Position numbers and translations under genes: made by a program. From the NCBI RefSeq assembly GCF_000283155.1, contig NW_004454163.1, positions 22,795,616 through 22,859,615 on the forward strand: DNA of 64,000 bases. The letters are read 5' to 3'. Position 1 is the stretch's first letter, and each line of letters begins with the position of its first letter. The notes beneath the pieces are model-generated. The model was given only the letters and a program-made list of their open reading frames with translations, was not told the origin of the DNA and searched no databases. Source of the stretch: Ceratotherium simum simum. Lineage: Eukaryota; Chordata; Mammalia; Perissodactyla; Rhinocerotidae. This document shows positions 14,290 through 28,195 of the stretch, in pieces.

Positions 14290-17200
14290 AAGAAAAACCG
14301 ATGTCTGGGCATCTTGCTTTATTAAGCATTTACACTTGTGGATTAGTATTTTTCCTTTCAGTTCTATCAGTTTCTGCCCCCATGTAATTTGAAGCTGTGT
14401 TATCAGGTGCATAATTATTTGGGATTGTTATATCCTCTTGATGAATTAACTACTTTATCATTTATAAACTATCCCTCTTTATCAGTGGTAATAGTCTTTG
14501 CTCTGAAATCTACTTTGTGTAGAATGTTAATATAACTCCAGCCTATTTTTTTGTTTGTGTGTTAGCATGATATATATTTTTCCATTATTTTACTTTCAAA
14601 CTATTTATGCGTTTATATTTAAAGTGGGTTTCTTGTAGGCAGCATATAGTTGGGTCTTGCTTTTTTATCCAACCTGATAATCTCTGACTTTTAATTGGGG
14701 TGTTTAGGCCATTTACATTTAATGTGAATATTAACATTGTTGGGTTCATATCTACCATCCTGCTATTTGTGTTTTATTTGTTGCATCTATTGTCAATTGC
14801 TCTTTGTGCTTTTTTTTTCCTCTTTCTGCTCTTGGGGGGTTAGTTAAATACTTTTAATCATTTATCTTACATCCTTTGTGGACTCATTAGCTATAAATGA
14901 TTTGCTTCTTTAGTGGTTGCTTTAGAATTTATAGTATATAGCTTTAACCTATCACTACTGACCTTATGTACATATTATACAAGTTCACAATGCATTGTCA
15001 TTATTTTTTCTTTAAACAGTCAAATATCCTTTCAAGGTTAAAAAATAAGAAAAAGATGTATTTTATGTCTTAACTACACAGTTATCATTTTTAGTGCTCT
15101 TCATTTCTTTGTGTTAATCCAGATTTTCATCTATTATTATTTTTCTTTCTTCCTGAAGCTCTTCCTTAGTATTTCTTATAATGGAGTTATGCTGGTGATC
15201 AATTTTTTATCTTTGTCCATCTGAAAAAGTTTTCATTTTGTCATTGTTTTATAAATACATTTGCACTGGAGATGGAGTTCTAGGTCAATAAATGTTTTTC
15301 TTTCAGTATTTTTAATGATATTACTTCACTATCTCCTATTTACCTTGTTTCCAACAAGACTATCGCAATCATTATTATCTTTGTACCTCTGTATATAATG
15401 TCTTTTTTCCCCGGCTGCTTTGCAGATGTTTTCTCTTTGCCACTAGTTTTACACAATTTTATTATGATGTCTTTGTGAAGTTTTCTTTATGTTTCTTCTG
15501 CTTAGGGTTCGTTGAGATTCTTGGATCAGTGGATTTATAGGTTCATCAAATTTGAAACATTTTTGGCCATTATTTCTTCAAGTAGTTTTGCTCTATCCCA
15601 CTCTCACTCTTCTCAACTGGGGACTCCAATTACACATATATTATGGTGCTTTAGGTTGTACCAAAGCTCACTGATTCTTTGTTCATTTTTTTTTTCCAGT
15701 CTTTTTTCTCTGTGTGTTTCATTTTGGCTAGTTTTCATTACTGTGTCTTTATTTTCATTTTTATTATTTTTATTGCAGTAACATTGGTTTATGACATTAT
15801 ATAAATTTCAGACGTACATCATTATACTTCTATTTCTGCATAGATTATATCATGTTCACCACTCAGGGACTAATTACAATCCATCATCACACACACGTGC
15901 CAAATCATCTCTTTTGCCCTCTTCCCTCCCACCAGCCCCTCTGGTAACCACCAATCCAATCTCTGTCTCTATGTGTTTGTTTCTTGTTGTTTTTATCTTC
16001 TTCTTATGAATGAGATCGTATGGTATTTGGCCTTCTCCCTCTGACTTATTTCGATTAGCTTAATACCCTCAATATCCATCCATGTTGTCACAAATGGCTG
16101 GATTTCCTCATTTCTTATTGCTAAATAGTGTTCCATTGTGTATATACACCACATCTTCTATATCCTTTCATTCCTTCATGGGCACTTAGGTTGCTTCCAA
16201 CTCTTGGCTGTTGTGAATAATGCTTCAGTGAATACAGGGGTGCATGTATCTTTACACATGCATGTTTTCATGTTTTTGGATAAATACCCAGCAGTGGAAT
16301 AGCTGGATCATATGGTAGTTCTAGTCTTAATTTTTTGAGGAATCTCCAAACTGTTTTCCATAGAGGCTGCACCAATTTGCACTCTCACAAGCAGTGTATG
16401 AGAGTTGACTTTTCTCCACATCCTCTGCAACAATTGTTGTTTCCTGTCTTGTTAATTATAGCCATTCTGACGGGTATCAGGTGATATCTCATTGTAGTTT
16501 TGATTTGTCTTTAAAACAACTAATTTTTTTCTTCCTACAGTGACTAATCTGATATTAATCCCATCCAGTGTGTTTTTCATATTACATGTGGTAGTTTTTA
16601 TCTCTAGAAGTTTGGTGTAGGTCTTTTCTCTATATTTCACATTCTAGTTAACATGCTCAGTCTTTTCTCTACCTTCTTGAATGTATAGAATAGTTACAGT
16701 AACTCTTTTAATGTTCTTATATACAGATTCTATCATCTTGTGTCATTTCTGAGTCTGTTTCTATTTATTAATTTTTCTCCTCATTATGAATTATGTTTCC
16801 CTGCTTTTCTGCATGTTTTGTAATTTTTGTGTGCTTCTAAAACATCATATTTTTTTTATCTTATGGAGTGCTACAGAATTTTGTGTTTTTTAAAATATTC
16901 TTGAGTTTTGTTTTAGGATGCAATTAAGTTTCTTGGAAAAACTTTGACCCTTTTGAAGTTTCTTTTTAACCTATTATGTGGTACCAGGGCACTGGTACCA
17001 TCTAATAGCACAAAGCTGATTTGTCATACTACTGAAGCAATACCTTCTGAGTACCCGACACAAATTCCCATGAATTCCATGATTTTCCATCTGGCTTGTG
17101 GAAATTCACTTATTCCTGGCCCTGGGTAAGTACCAAAGATTTTTTTCCTTGCTTCTATTGGATGGTTCTTTCTCCAGCCTAGGGAAATTTTCTCGTACAC

Positions 17201-17612
17201 ATGCTTTGATAAGCACTCAGATGAAGACTTGAGAGAGAACCTCTGTAGACCTCCAGAATTCTTCTGTGTGTTTCTCGCCTCTATGGTACTCTTCCCTACA
17301 AACTCCACTTGCTTTGGTCATCTCAGACTTCTAACTCTATGTCTTCAATTCAGAAACACCACTGGGCTCGTTCTGAGTTCTCCCTTTCTCTTCTGCAGCC
17401 TGGAAACTTACTCAGAGCACTAAGCTGGAGAAATTGATGGGCTCATGTAGTTTCTCTTCTCTCAGAGATCACTGACTGATCAGCCTGATGTCCAATATCT
17501 GAAAACCGTTGTTTCATATATTTTGTCTGTTAGATTTTTTTTTAAAAGTTGATCCAGGCAGAAGGGTAAATTCAGTTCTTATTAATGCATTTTGATTAGA
17601 AGTAGAAGTCCT
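14290..17612 (-). mobile_element. L1M-type LINE, antisense, with long 5' region
   Basis: In reverse order, this holds the ORF2 endonuclease end ('gcagcatatagttgggtcttgctttttta' about 14639-14668; 'ttaattggggtgtttaggccatttacattta' about 14691) and then the long ORF1/5'UTR region typical of old mammalian L1s. Landmarks in the latter are 'ctcttccttagtatttcttataatggag' at 15158, 'ggttcgttgagattcttggatc' at 15506, 'aatcccatccagtgtgtttttcat' at 16557 and 'ccgttgtttcatatattttgtctgtta' at 17506-17532. It ends at the 5' terminus ('ggcagaagggtaaattcag', 'agaagtagaagtcc'). A younger L1 3' end interrupts it at 15752-16505. Confidence 0.8.
15752..16505 (-). mobile_element. Younger L1 3' end nested in the L1M
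   Basis: An antisense L1 3'UTR ('ttattgcagtaacattggtttatgacatt' about 15770; 'ccaccaatccaatctctgtctctatgtgtttgt' about 15947-15980) is followed by the ORF2 C-terminus ('cagcagtggaatagctggatcatatgg' about 16290). The 8-bp string tgtcttta sits at 15744-15751 and again at 16506-16513. On its two sides the host L1M text resumes ('attttggctagttttcattactg' then 'gtgactaatctgatattaatccc'). This looks like a target-site duplication and defines the insert. Confidence 0.8.
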
Positions 17613-20600
17613 ATAATAAACAATTAAGCAATCATTTTATTATTTCAGTATGCCAAAACTTGCAGCTTTTCAAGAGTACCAAAGATGCCAAACTGCATTA
17701 GATCTATTTCCTGATTTCTGTCACAAATCTCATCAAGAATGAATCCTTACTGTCATACTGTATTTTTAGAGAATAAATTTAACTTGAGTGCTCTTAGAAA
17801 TAGGTCTCTTAGCCTGTGGAGAAATGAACTTTTATAACTCCCAGAGTGCTTTCTGAGTTCAGTGAATACAATGTAAATTATAGTGTTAACCTCAGCATCA
17901 CCCACCCATCAAAAAAATACATTCATGCATGAAATATAGAAGTTTTGAGTTTATGACATACAAACATTTTAAATCAGAAAAATCAATGCACTTTAGCAGC
18001 CTCTAGAATAGTTGACATATATGAATGAAAAATGAATAAATACCACGTAGAGAATATTTTATTATTTTGAAATGAAGTACATTATAGGTGTTGGTTAACA
18101 AAATTCTGTTTCATAATTTTTTGAAGCAGAGTATAAGAAGAATTATGGAAAATCATTTTTGACCTGAAGTTTGAAAACTCTAATCACAAAAACCCTGTTG
18201 AAATAAGCATTTAATGGTAAAGAAAATAAAAAGGGAAGGAAGTTTTGGCCCCTTCTTTATTCTCAACTATCTTGTTCAGAGCATTTATGTATAGTGAAGC
18301 AATAGTGAACACAAACTCCAGCTGTGTTTTAGACTGGAGGATCAGAACAGATAATTGAAATTTCATACATTGTATGCTGTATAAGCCATTCCAGAAGAAA
18401 GTCAACTTAGCTTGTTGTTATTATTTTGTAATTTTGTTATTTATACAGGGTACCCCTGCTTATTCTCAAGTTAATATCAGTAATTTTATAATACAATTTA
18501 ATTCCAACAGTTTAATAAGCGGGCTCTAAGTTGTAGTTTCTATAGAAACGTGAATGTCTATCATTTATCTCAGATTTAATTGTGTATGCGTCTTATCTTT
18601 GCTGCATGTTATTTCCCCCTGTCAATACTATTTACCCAATATCTATATTCTAAATGATGTGCATGGACTATGACCTCTAATGAATCCAAAGAACAATATA
18701 CCTTCTTCTTGTTTTTTTAGCACTTCATAATCTCTGAAATTCATCTTAGTAGGTGTCAATGCTTTTATTTTACATATGTAGATGAATTCAATAAAACCTA
18801 ATGCATATTATCTGAGTCATAATTTCATTTTCAAATGTTCTTGGCTATTTAGTTGACATTAGTCAAAACACTAAATGGATGATTTTTCCATAGTGCAGGC
18901 AACTGCTTAATTAGAAAAAAAAAGAAAACGTTTCTTGTGGTAGATAGTGTGTTAAAAGACCAAATGGTTTATCATTTCTTACCAAAATTATTGCATATAA
19001 GTATTTATTGCGTGACTGTTAAGCATAAGACACCATGTTGAGGATAGTGAGTGATACTAAGAAATATAAGGCACATTCTCTGACATATTCCAGGCTTCCA
19101 AAGTCTTATATGGTAAGTATAACAGTATTTCTTGAAAAGAATAAATGAGATCAAAGTTTTCTACAAGAACAGTAATTGCATTGGTAGGTTGGAAAGTTAC
19201 TTAGATGTAAGGTTGTTAGAAGAGTTTTGGTGGAAATACTGGCTTGGGAATTTTGGTTTGAAGTATTGGTAGGATTCATTCTCATGGGAGAAGACATGCT
19301 ATTGCATGGACAAAACTACCAAGTCAAGGGAAAACTAGGGAGATACAAGGTCTAGTAAGCCAACCAATTTAAGTATGAATGCAAGTTCATATAAGGAAGT
19401 TGCAGGAGTAATGAATAGAAACAACCAGAGTGCAAGTTTGGGGCTGTATAAAATTTGAATTAAAATTGGAACTCTTAACATTCTTGGACTCACCTATTCC
19501 AAAATAATTCTAAGGGTCATCCTGTGTATTTAACAGTCATTTTGTTGAGGTACTAATTGAATCTCAAATGCTGAAAACTTGTGTTGCAAATCATTTAGCT
19601 AATCAATAAGTCTTACCCACCATCTAGCCTTTCTTCTCATTGTCAAATATCCATTATTATGAGAAAATAATGTTCCATATTTAAAAAAGTCCTGGGAAAA
19701 CTGGAATTCAGGGTTAAAAGGGAAGCTGAAAATACATTGTAGTGATCTTTGAATCTCAGACTTTGCTTTTCTAATACGCAATTTAGTAATGAAAGACAAT
19801 TACTACTTCACTACCTATGTAAAATAATTATTGGTAAGTTGTTTCCCTCTTCAACATGTTTGTTGTAAAAACTGAGCCATGAAAAAGAAAAGTAATTAAC
19901 CCATTTTATTTAATTAATCCTAGCTAGCTCTGGAAGTTGTGCCCTGTATCTTGGTCATTTCCCTTAAGTGCTTTGTTCAATATCCAAAATTTCTCAAGGT
20001 GAAGCTCCTGATATTCTTATAGGCATTTGGAGTCTAACATCTGATACCCTTAACTCCTTTGGAGAGTCCTGACTCGATACACATTTGAATGACTCCTGAC
20101 TTACCTTTCCATATAACTTTATATCCTGTCTTCCTCCCTATATCCATGGCTAGTGATGATATGAATTTTCTTCTCCTTCTTAGGACTGTGCCTGGGCATT
20201 TAATTGTTTTGAGGGTAGTGGTAGGGGGAGAGCAGAATATGGGACAGATAGTTACTATTTATATAGTAGAGAATTTTTAAAAGTCCACTTTTAAAAAGTG
20301 GCAAATCATTCCATTAGATAGTGCATCTAAGAATGTTTCTGTTTTTCAGCTGTTCTGTGTGTGGGGGTATAGGTGCGTGTGGGCATGTGTTTTAATGATC
20401 AGTATTCCACTGTACAAATGTAGATAATAAGACAAACACTAGTCATGAGACTAGTACAGGTAAACTAGCAAATTAAGGACAGCAATCGAATAGAATCTAT
20501 TATTTCTAGCAATGTCTACCCTGAAACATATTAACCAGTTAATCAAGTAATCAGGTAGAATATCCAATATGTAAATTATTTATATATTTTATTTAATTAA

Positions 20601-21121
20601 CAAAATCATTTGGGAGGGACCATTGGTTATACACAGCCCAAATGTGAGAAAAGCATTTTAATCCTATTTGGAAATATTATATTTACCTCAATTTTTACTC
20701 ACTCAATAGGAATGGCTGTTTCCTATAGTAAGCATTTTACTGTCTCATTAGATTTCGAAAAATTACCATATAGGTCAGAAATGACAGATTGTGTTATAAA
20801 TCATTAAAAGAAAACCTAGCAGGTTGGGTTGTATTTCCACTGCTTCATCGTATGTTAATTTATATAAATGAGAAGTAAAAGCAGAACTACAATGAGGCAG
20901 GCTTTCATCCCCTTAAACGTCATTGTGTAAGCCACTTCTTTTATTAGAGATTAAATATTTGTGCTGGTAGTCTAGAGTATTTCTGAGAAGTCATAGTGCT
21001 TTGAGCCAAGGGATCATTTTTTCTACAAGAATTTAAGCGAATGTCAGCATAGCCTTCTTAACAATTAGCAGAGAAGTGACATTTTAGAAATTATTGACTT
21101 CTTAGATATGCCTCTTGATAA

Positions 21122-21560
21122 GGTGTAGTGGTTTGAATGGGGACTCCCAAAAGATATGTCCATCTCCTAACCCCCAGAATATGAATGTGACCTTATTTGG
21201 AAAAAAGGTCTTTGCAGATGTAAGTAAGTTAAGGATCTCTAGATAAGCTTTTCCTGGGTTATTAGGTGGGCCCTAAATCCAATGACATGCCTTTATAGAA
21301 AGAGAGACAGAGAGAGAAGAGGAGTTCATGTGAAGACAGGGGCAGAGAGTGGAGTGATGTAGCCATGAGAAATGCTGACAGCCACCAGAAGCTAGCAAAG
21401 GCAAGGAAGGATTCTCCCTTAGAGCCTCTGGGGGAGAGTGGCCCTGCTGACACATTGGTTTCAGACTTCTAGCTTTCAGAACTGTGAGAGAATAGATTCT
21501 AAACTTAAGCTACCAGGTTTGTACAAATTGCTAAGCAGCCCTGGGAAAGCAATAAAAAAA
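21122..21560 (+). mobile_element. MaLR/MLT1-like solo LTR
   Basis: This closely follows a common mammalian LTR text: 'aatggggactcccaaaagatatgtccatc', 'gaatgtgaccttatttggaaaaaaggtctttgcagatg', 'ggtgggccctaaatccaatgacatgc', 'agccaccagaagctagcaaaggcaaggaagg' and 'agaactgtgagagaatag' (a decayed polyadenylation region), closing in 'cagccctgggaaagcaat'. No internal retroviral sequence adjoins it. The subfamily name is from memory and less certain than the LTR class. Confidence 0.65.
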
Positions 21561-23094
21561 GTATGTCTCAATCTTAATTGCTTTTTCTCAATCTCCTTCT
21601 AAATTTTTTTTTTTTTTTTTTAGTTTTCTGAACCAGGTACCATTTACTTTGTAAAGCAGCATGACCAATTTTACAAAAAGAACAATGAAAAGTTAAGACA
21701 CAAAAGGCAATGTTTTAGCAAAAGGAAACATTAGAATGACAGAAAATGACCATGTGAGAAGATTCTTGGTAGTGAAATTGGATGAATAAGATGGTTAAAA
21801 CTTTCTAGTCAAAGGAAATATTACCTCAGTTATACAAAGAAATTGTATTCTTCTAGATAGACAACCACACCTCTTATGTTAATGTCCAGAAGCAAATTAG
21901 AAGCTGAATACCAATCTTGCATTCATCCCTGTCTACTTTTTCTGTAATGTGACAAGGTGTTTGTTTTTCAGCAAGGGGCAGAAAAGAAACTTGGATGGAA
22001 TACAATGAATACTACAAGAGACATTTTTTTTTTCCTGGCTAAGAGCATAGCATGTTTACAGCAAAGAAATCAATTTTTTCCTAAAAAAAGCAGAGCCAGG
22101 AATTATACCTACAGTAAGAAAAGTAAATAATTTATCTTTATGGCAATTTAATTCACAAGCCTCATATACCAATTAGTCATTTCTCAGTAGAAATCAGAGA
22201 ACACTATAAAATTACTGGACAAAACTGTACTGTTGGAGTGGTTGTAAGATTGGGGCAGAAAAGTGATGACTTTTTTTTATACTTGACCCTATTCCTATTA
22301 GCATCATTTACTAGTATATTACCTCATGATCATGAACAATAATTCAGTTCTCAATTGTTACTTTCTATTTTTTTTTCAAGTATCCTGTATTATTGTCATA
22401 CCATCTTTTCTTGTTTGAACTTGGGGTAAAACTTTAGAGGCTGTTATTTTGAACACAGCTGTGGGATGTGTGTTTGATGACACACAGAAACCAAAAGCAT
22501 GGACACATGTATTGTCAAATGGAATATATTTAGAGAATTTTTATTGATGAGTAGTAAGAATTTCCATTTCTGGCAATGACATGGTGAGCATGTCCGTTTT
22601 CTCTCCTGGTCCTTTACTTGTCTGAACGGCGGGGGCAAGCATTTTGAAGTTCCAAAATGCCAGTGCGTGCATTGCAGGGATTTTTCTGTTGTTGGTCAAG
22701 TTACTTAGACTTTGTGTCCTGGTTCCCTCAATCTGCCAAATGAGCATAAGGAGCACTCCTGGCCTTCACAAGCACAAGTGTGGCAGGAGACAGGTATTTT
22801 TGAAACAAGTATTATGCATCTTTAGGAAACAAAATCTAGTTTAAGATTTATTTCTCATTTCTGAATAAGCTATTATTATAAACAATTGAAAATATTTTGA
22901 TGTGAAGACTATACTTTTATTTTCTGTGAACTATATTTTATTATTAGACCTTGAGGAGAAAACCCGCACTGATACTAATAGTGTTCAATAAAACAAGCAG
23001 ATATTATTGCTTGTGCTGCTATATGGTAAACACCTAGGAAACTCACTTATTAACTGCATTATAAATAATTGAAGGCTTGCACAGCCCATAATAA

Positions 23095-23345
23095 TGGCAA
23101 TAAATAGCATTTGTTGAGCTCTATGTATTTTATATGCACTGTCTCATTTGATCTTCACAATCATCCCGAGGAAGGTACTCTGATTGATGTCGTCTTCCAG
23201 ATGGGTTAAAACTAATTAGATGAAGTTAAACTGAGGCTGAGAGGGCTTACATGACTTGTACCAAATCTCTTAACAAATAAGTGACAGAACCAGGACTCAA
23301 ACTGCCTGACTCGAAAGCATTTCTTAAGCAGTCTGCTGTATTACA
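23095..23345 (-). repeat. MIR SINE, antisense
   Basis: Near full-length reverse MIR: 'ttgttgagctctatgtattttatatgc', 'ctcatttgatcttcacaatcatccc', 'gaggctgagagggcttacatgactt' and 'gtgacagaaccaggactcaaactgcctgactc'. Confidence 0.75.
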
Positions 23346-23569
23346 TCAGGTTAAGTATCTTCCACAAGCTATGTTGTGAAAGCAAAGTACAGCTTTGAAA
23401 AATATCTAGCAAATGGAGCCAATCCCTCTGAAGTTCTAGAATAATTTTCTGAAGTCTAAGTCATTTCTCCACAGGCACTCAGTACCTGGAGAATTCTTCA
23501 GGGTTTTTTTCACTAAAACTATAGAAGTTTGAAAGCCTACTTTTTTTTCCAAATTTACCTTTCTTTTTC

Positions 23570-23641
23570 TCTGTGTGTGTGTCTCTCTTTGTCTGTCTCT
23601 CTATGTCACACAAACACACACACACACACACACACACACAT
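23570..23641. repeat. Compound (TG)n-(TCTG)n-(CA)n microsatellite
   Basis: TG and TCTC runs (23570-23605) switch to a CA run (23607-23640) with one caaac interruption. The switch of strand composition makes the tract partly self-complementary. It is probably length-polymorphic. Confidence 0.9.
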
Positions 23642-24249
23642 CCTCACCATGATGTGTCTCACGTTGATGGAAATTTGGTCCTATGTTAAATATTCATCAA
23701 ACTCTCTCTAAATTCTACCTTCAAGGATAAAGAAAAATCAGCAAACTTTTCATTTCCTGAGTAAGCATTAATACTTAAACCCATGGATAGGAGCCCAGTT
23801 AGTCCATTACCAGATTTAATGGTTTTTGAAGGGATCAGTTCAGAAATCGTTATAGCTGATGGGTGAAGGATGAGACTAGGAATATGTGAGTGTTCTAGTA
23901 TTGAGCATTTGTTAAAATATCCATTAATCAGGTGTTAACCTTACTATTAATAATTGTAAGCAAAAAGGCAGCAAATTGGAAATGTGCCTTCTTGCTACAA
24001 TTATTCATTTGAGAATCAGTCAACCACAGACTTCTCTGACATCAAAAATGCTAAGAGAACAGTGGGTGATTGCTCAGGAAATTTATGAGACCAACATGAG
24101 TATCTTTCACATTTCACAAAAGAAATACAACTAATCCTTTGCTGACAAAGCTGTAGTCATTACAGATTTTATATTCCAGTTTATGGAGGGAGAGCAGCTC
24201 TCAAGCAGATGGCTTGTTTGATCACAGAACTTTCTTGCAGGAGAATCTC

Positions 24250-24370
24250 TTAGGAGAAAAACTTAAAATGGATCTGGTTTGAATCCTGACTCTGCCAGCT
24301 ATAAGCTCTTTGACCTTGGCAAATATATTTAATATTTTTGAGTATCATTTTTTTTACCTTTGAATTAGTT
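24250..24370 (+). repeat. MIR SINE fragment
   Basis: The run 'gaatcctgactctgccagctataagctctttgaccttggcaaat' at 24280-24325 is the MIR central text. Confidence 0.65.
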
Positions 24371-24505
24371 CATTTAGCCAGTCATTTTTCAATTCAACAA
24401 ATAGTTTTTAAGTGTTTACTATATGCTGGAAACCATAATAGGCACTGGGGGTATAAAAAATAAGGAAAAATGGTCTCTGCCTTCAGACTGAATAACGATG
24501 CTCAG
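24371..24505 (-). repeat. L2 3' end, antisense
   Basis: The runs 'caattcaacaaatagtttttaagtgtttac' and 'ggcactgggggtataaaaaataagg' read as the reverse complement of the L2 terminus. Confidence 0.6.
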
Positions 24506-24679
24506 TTCTCACGGGTGGTGTGTGCATTAAAGGGGAGAGCATGTATAAACAATTGTCACTGTTCTGAAACATCCTAGTAATTATATCCTTCTCTTTTGGA
24601 AAGAACTTTCCATGGATTGTCTCTTCTGATTTCCTCCAAAGGCAGGGGACTTTAGTAATAGACCCACCTACCTGATTTT

Positions 24680-25040
24680 AGCAAGACACGTGGCCACCGG
24701 GCTGAAGGTGAGTTTCATACATGGCCTTCTTTACAGTTGTGGGTGGCTGTGTGACTAGGTTCCGGCCAATGCAGATAAGTAAATGCGTGAGTGCCGTCCT
24801 CAGGCCTTGACCCCTCACCAAATGCATGAGCACGTGTGAATACTCAGGCCCCTTTCTCCTTCTTGCTAGCTGGGAGATGACAAGAAATTGACTCAGAGAT
24901 GGAAGTCACAGAGGATGGCAAAGCCACATTACCAACACTGGACTGCTCACTTCTAAACTGTCACTTCTGTTATTTAAGCTGCTATATTTTTGCATTTCTT
25001 TAGTAGAGCAACTGGGTCTGTACCCTAACTAATACGATAT
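24680..25040 (+). repeat. Possible degraded LTR-like repeat
   Basis: The text 'tgtgactaggttccggccaatgcag', 'ctttctccttcttgctagctgggagatgac', 'cagaggatggcaaagccac' and the terminal 'accctaactaatac' resembles a widespread mammalian LTR-type repeat I cannot name securely. No flanking duplication is visible. Confidence 0.35.
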
Positions 25041-27964
25041 ATTTATGACAAGTACGTTCATATTTTATTCCTTGTCTTGAATTCTGCAAAGGACATCACT
25101 TGTTAACATTCATCACTGAAAAATATTTTTTGATTAATCTTTGAAACTAATACTGTATTATTTAAATATATCTCTCTAATTATACTTCCCTACTTTACTA
25201 TTTTTACTTTGAGTCAAATTATCTGATAATAATTACAGTGCAGGAAAAATTGCTTACACTCACAAAAGAAAAGAAAAATCTTAGTCTTTGTTGCTACCCC
25301 TCCTGTTTCAGGTAATAACCAATAAAATAAAATTGTTAAACGACAAAATAATTAGAACATTTTCTTCCAGATTTCAATCTTTTATTATGTTTTTACAATA
25401 TTTTTACATTTATTTAGTTTTCAGAGCACCCAAATATTTTTAATATTTGACAAAGTCTAGAAATGGTATTTAGACAAGTCCTATATATATTTCTGAACTT
25501 ATTTTCCAGACTTGATCTTTGCCTTTTCTGCAATACATAAAGAATTTCTAAGTATAATGGGCTGAGATAAATATAAATTATAAAAATGAGAATGTTCTTT
25601 TCAATAGTGTAGTATGTATAGGAGCACACATAGAGCACAATGTAATGCTTAGCCAACAGAGTAAAATTTATAGAAACAAGTAAGAGCTACCCATCTGAGT
25701 TGTTTCCTTAAGATGTCAAACACTTCTTCTAGTGATATCGCTGTTTACAGTGCCTTTTGGAAATCACTGTTGAGAAAGACTTTTAAAAAGTACAGAATAT
25801 CCTTCTGAATTCCTTCATTGGTATGAATTTTTTATTGGCCGATTTGATTTAGTATAACAACCAGCAGTGATTCAAGGCCAAATCTTAAACATAAGATGAA
25901 TGACCAATTATAAACCAATATTTCAGGTCAAAAAAAAGTCTAACAATGGCAATATTATCTTTTTAAGTTTTGTTGCTCCCTTAAATGATATATTGAAAAT
26001 AAGTGGAAGCCAATACCAGAGACATCTCTTGCCTTACAAGTTATTCTACGACCAGGTCTTCTGGTCAGAGGTATAGTGTCAGTCTTCAATTTTCAAAGGG
26101 AGTGGGACTGGCGAGCATCAGAAGGAGAGAAAGTGACTAATGGGAAGCACAATTGTATTTCCTTTTTTAATCTACAAAGAGTCAGATGAATGACCATTCT
26201 CAATGTTATTGCACGGGCACAGGAGTGGTGAAGTACAAATTTAGCTTTTGGTCACAGCGAAACCAGGGTGACGGTTCTTGCATGCTTTTAAGAGACAGAA
26301 TAAGCATCAAAGAGAAAGTTAGGACCCCCCAAAAAAGAAAGTGAGCAAAACTTTAATCAAATCTATAATGAATAGTCATAAGAGGTGGCATTCAATATAG
26401 GTCATAGTAGTAAAACAAATACTGTTTATTGAATGTCAACCCAGGATTTAGTTGTTTTAAAATATAATATCAGCAATATGTATCTTAAAGAGAGGTAATA
26501 CAATACACATTCACAGATTTTAAAAAGACAAACAAAGATGGAGCTTAGAGAAGATAAGAAAATTGCTTTAGAATGTATATATTTCAAATAGTCAAATTCG
26601 TTTCTAGCTTAGGAGTGTCAAATCCCAGTGATGTGGCCTTTCTACTCTCTCTGAATTCTTCCTGAATTTTCCCCTCCTTCCAGTGAAATCTCTGTGGAAG
26701 GAAAAACTCTGTCCTTCTGAACCTTGAACCCTAGAGCTCAGCAATTCTCACTAAAAGCCAGAGGCCTTGTGAGTTCAGGAAGGTCATACTGCAGCAGGAT
26801 TCTAGGTTTTTTTGAGTTGACATCCCTAAATGTTCTCTGGCTACTTACCTTCTTCCCAGTTCTCGCTAAACAAGAGGCTGAAGAAAGCCCAGCCTGACCG
26901 CGTGTTTGTCTCCCCACAAGTGGATAGGTTGCTATTTATCATTTCCCTTTACTTACAGTCTTTCAACAGAATTTTCCAAATATGCAGCTGTATTACAATT
27001 TCAGTCAATTTAAACCAAACATGTACAAAATTGTCTATTAAAATCCAAATATATACTAGTAGTTTATAATTCAATGTATTTTGCTGGGACCAAGAAGTCT
27101 ATTTTGCTTCTTATTTCACTGGCTTCCTGATAGTAACAGCATTTTTTACTTTTCCCATACATCTATTGACTGTTACTATTAATGTTGACATTTGGTTGAA
27201 TATTGGCTCAGATCATTGTAAGTCCATTTGGTTTTATCTAATTTTTTCCTCTCCCTCTCCTACCCACTCGCCCCAAGACAATCTGAATGGGTAACTAAAA
27301 TGCTAGTTGATTTTCTTGATAACTTATATCAGAAAATATATTTGTTGATGACCAAATGGCCTAACGCTATATTCTTTGTGCCATTTATCATTGGTAGTTA
27401 TTATTTTTACCAGGTCTTTATTCTTACCTAATTATTTTGACTTCATTTCTTTATGTTTTATTAAAGCATGAGGTTAAAAATGAGTTCAATTTTGCAGCCA
27501 CTTTAGAATTATCATTAATTTAGTGTTCCTTTCCATTGTTAACAAAGTTGTTTTCCATCTAGACATATTTTCTTGAGTCAAGTATATATTCAAATGAACG
27601 ACAAATTCAAATTTTAGGACACAGAATTGAAAACCACGAGTACTCAAAAGTTTCATCAGTTGAGGCAATCTTATTGCCATGAGGATAGAAATTAATTAAG
27701 ATGTGCTTAAGAAAATGAATCAGATACACCGCAAGTGCTTTATTTTTACCTTCTAGTGTGATATATGTATGCAACCTATTAAATTAAACTTCAGCCCAGG
27801 CTATAAAATCATAGTATGTTAGTGAGTTATTTCACATTTGAAGAGAAAAATAGCAGCAGGAACCCTCACAATGAATCTGTTCCATCTGACCTTGGCATTA
27901 TCCGCAAGGCCTTAGTAACTATGGCAACACCATAGGAGAGAAAGGTAAATTGAGCTTCCAAATA

Positions 27965-28195
27965 GGTGTGCTGTTCAACATGGAAGCCATTGTCCAAATG
28001 TGGCTGTTTAAACTTAAATTCATTAAAATTAAATAAAATAAGAAAAATATTTTCTTCAGTCATGCTACTCTACTCACATTTTCAGTGCTCTGCTCCATAG
28101 TCAAGTGTGGCTAATGACCACCATGTTGGATAGATAGATATGGAACATTTACATCATCACAGGAAGTGCTATTGGACACGCTGATGTATAATACT
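27965..28195 (-). mobile_element. MER5A-like hAT (Charlie) DNA transposon
   Basis: A non-autonomous hAT fossil. The text 'ccattgtccaaatgtggctgtttaaacttaaattcattaaaattaaata' and the distal 'agtgtggctaatgaccaccatgttggatag', 'agtgctattggacacgctgatg' match the MER5A pattern of an AAT-rich centre between 'atgtggct' arms. Orientation is uncertain because the ends are inverted repeats. Confidence 0.6.

Noticed and set aside
21262..21455. Overlapping minus-strand frames at 21.3 kb
   Set aside because: They are antisense of the MaLR-like LTR.
26830..27431. Two consecutive plus-strand open frames near 27 kb
   Set aside because: No start context, splice sites, domain or codon bias; A/T-rich intron.
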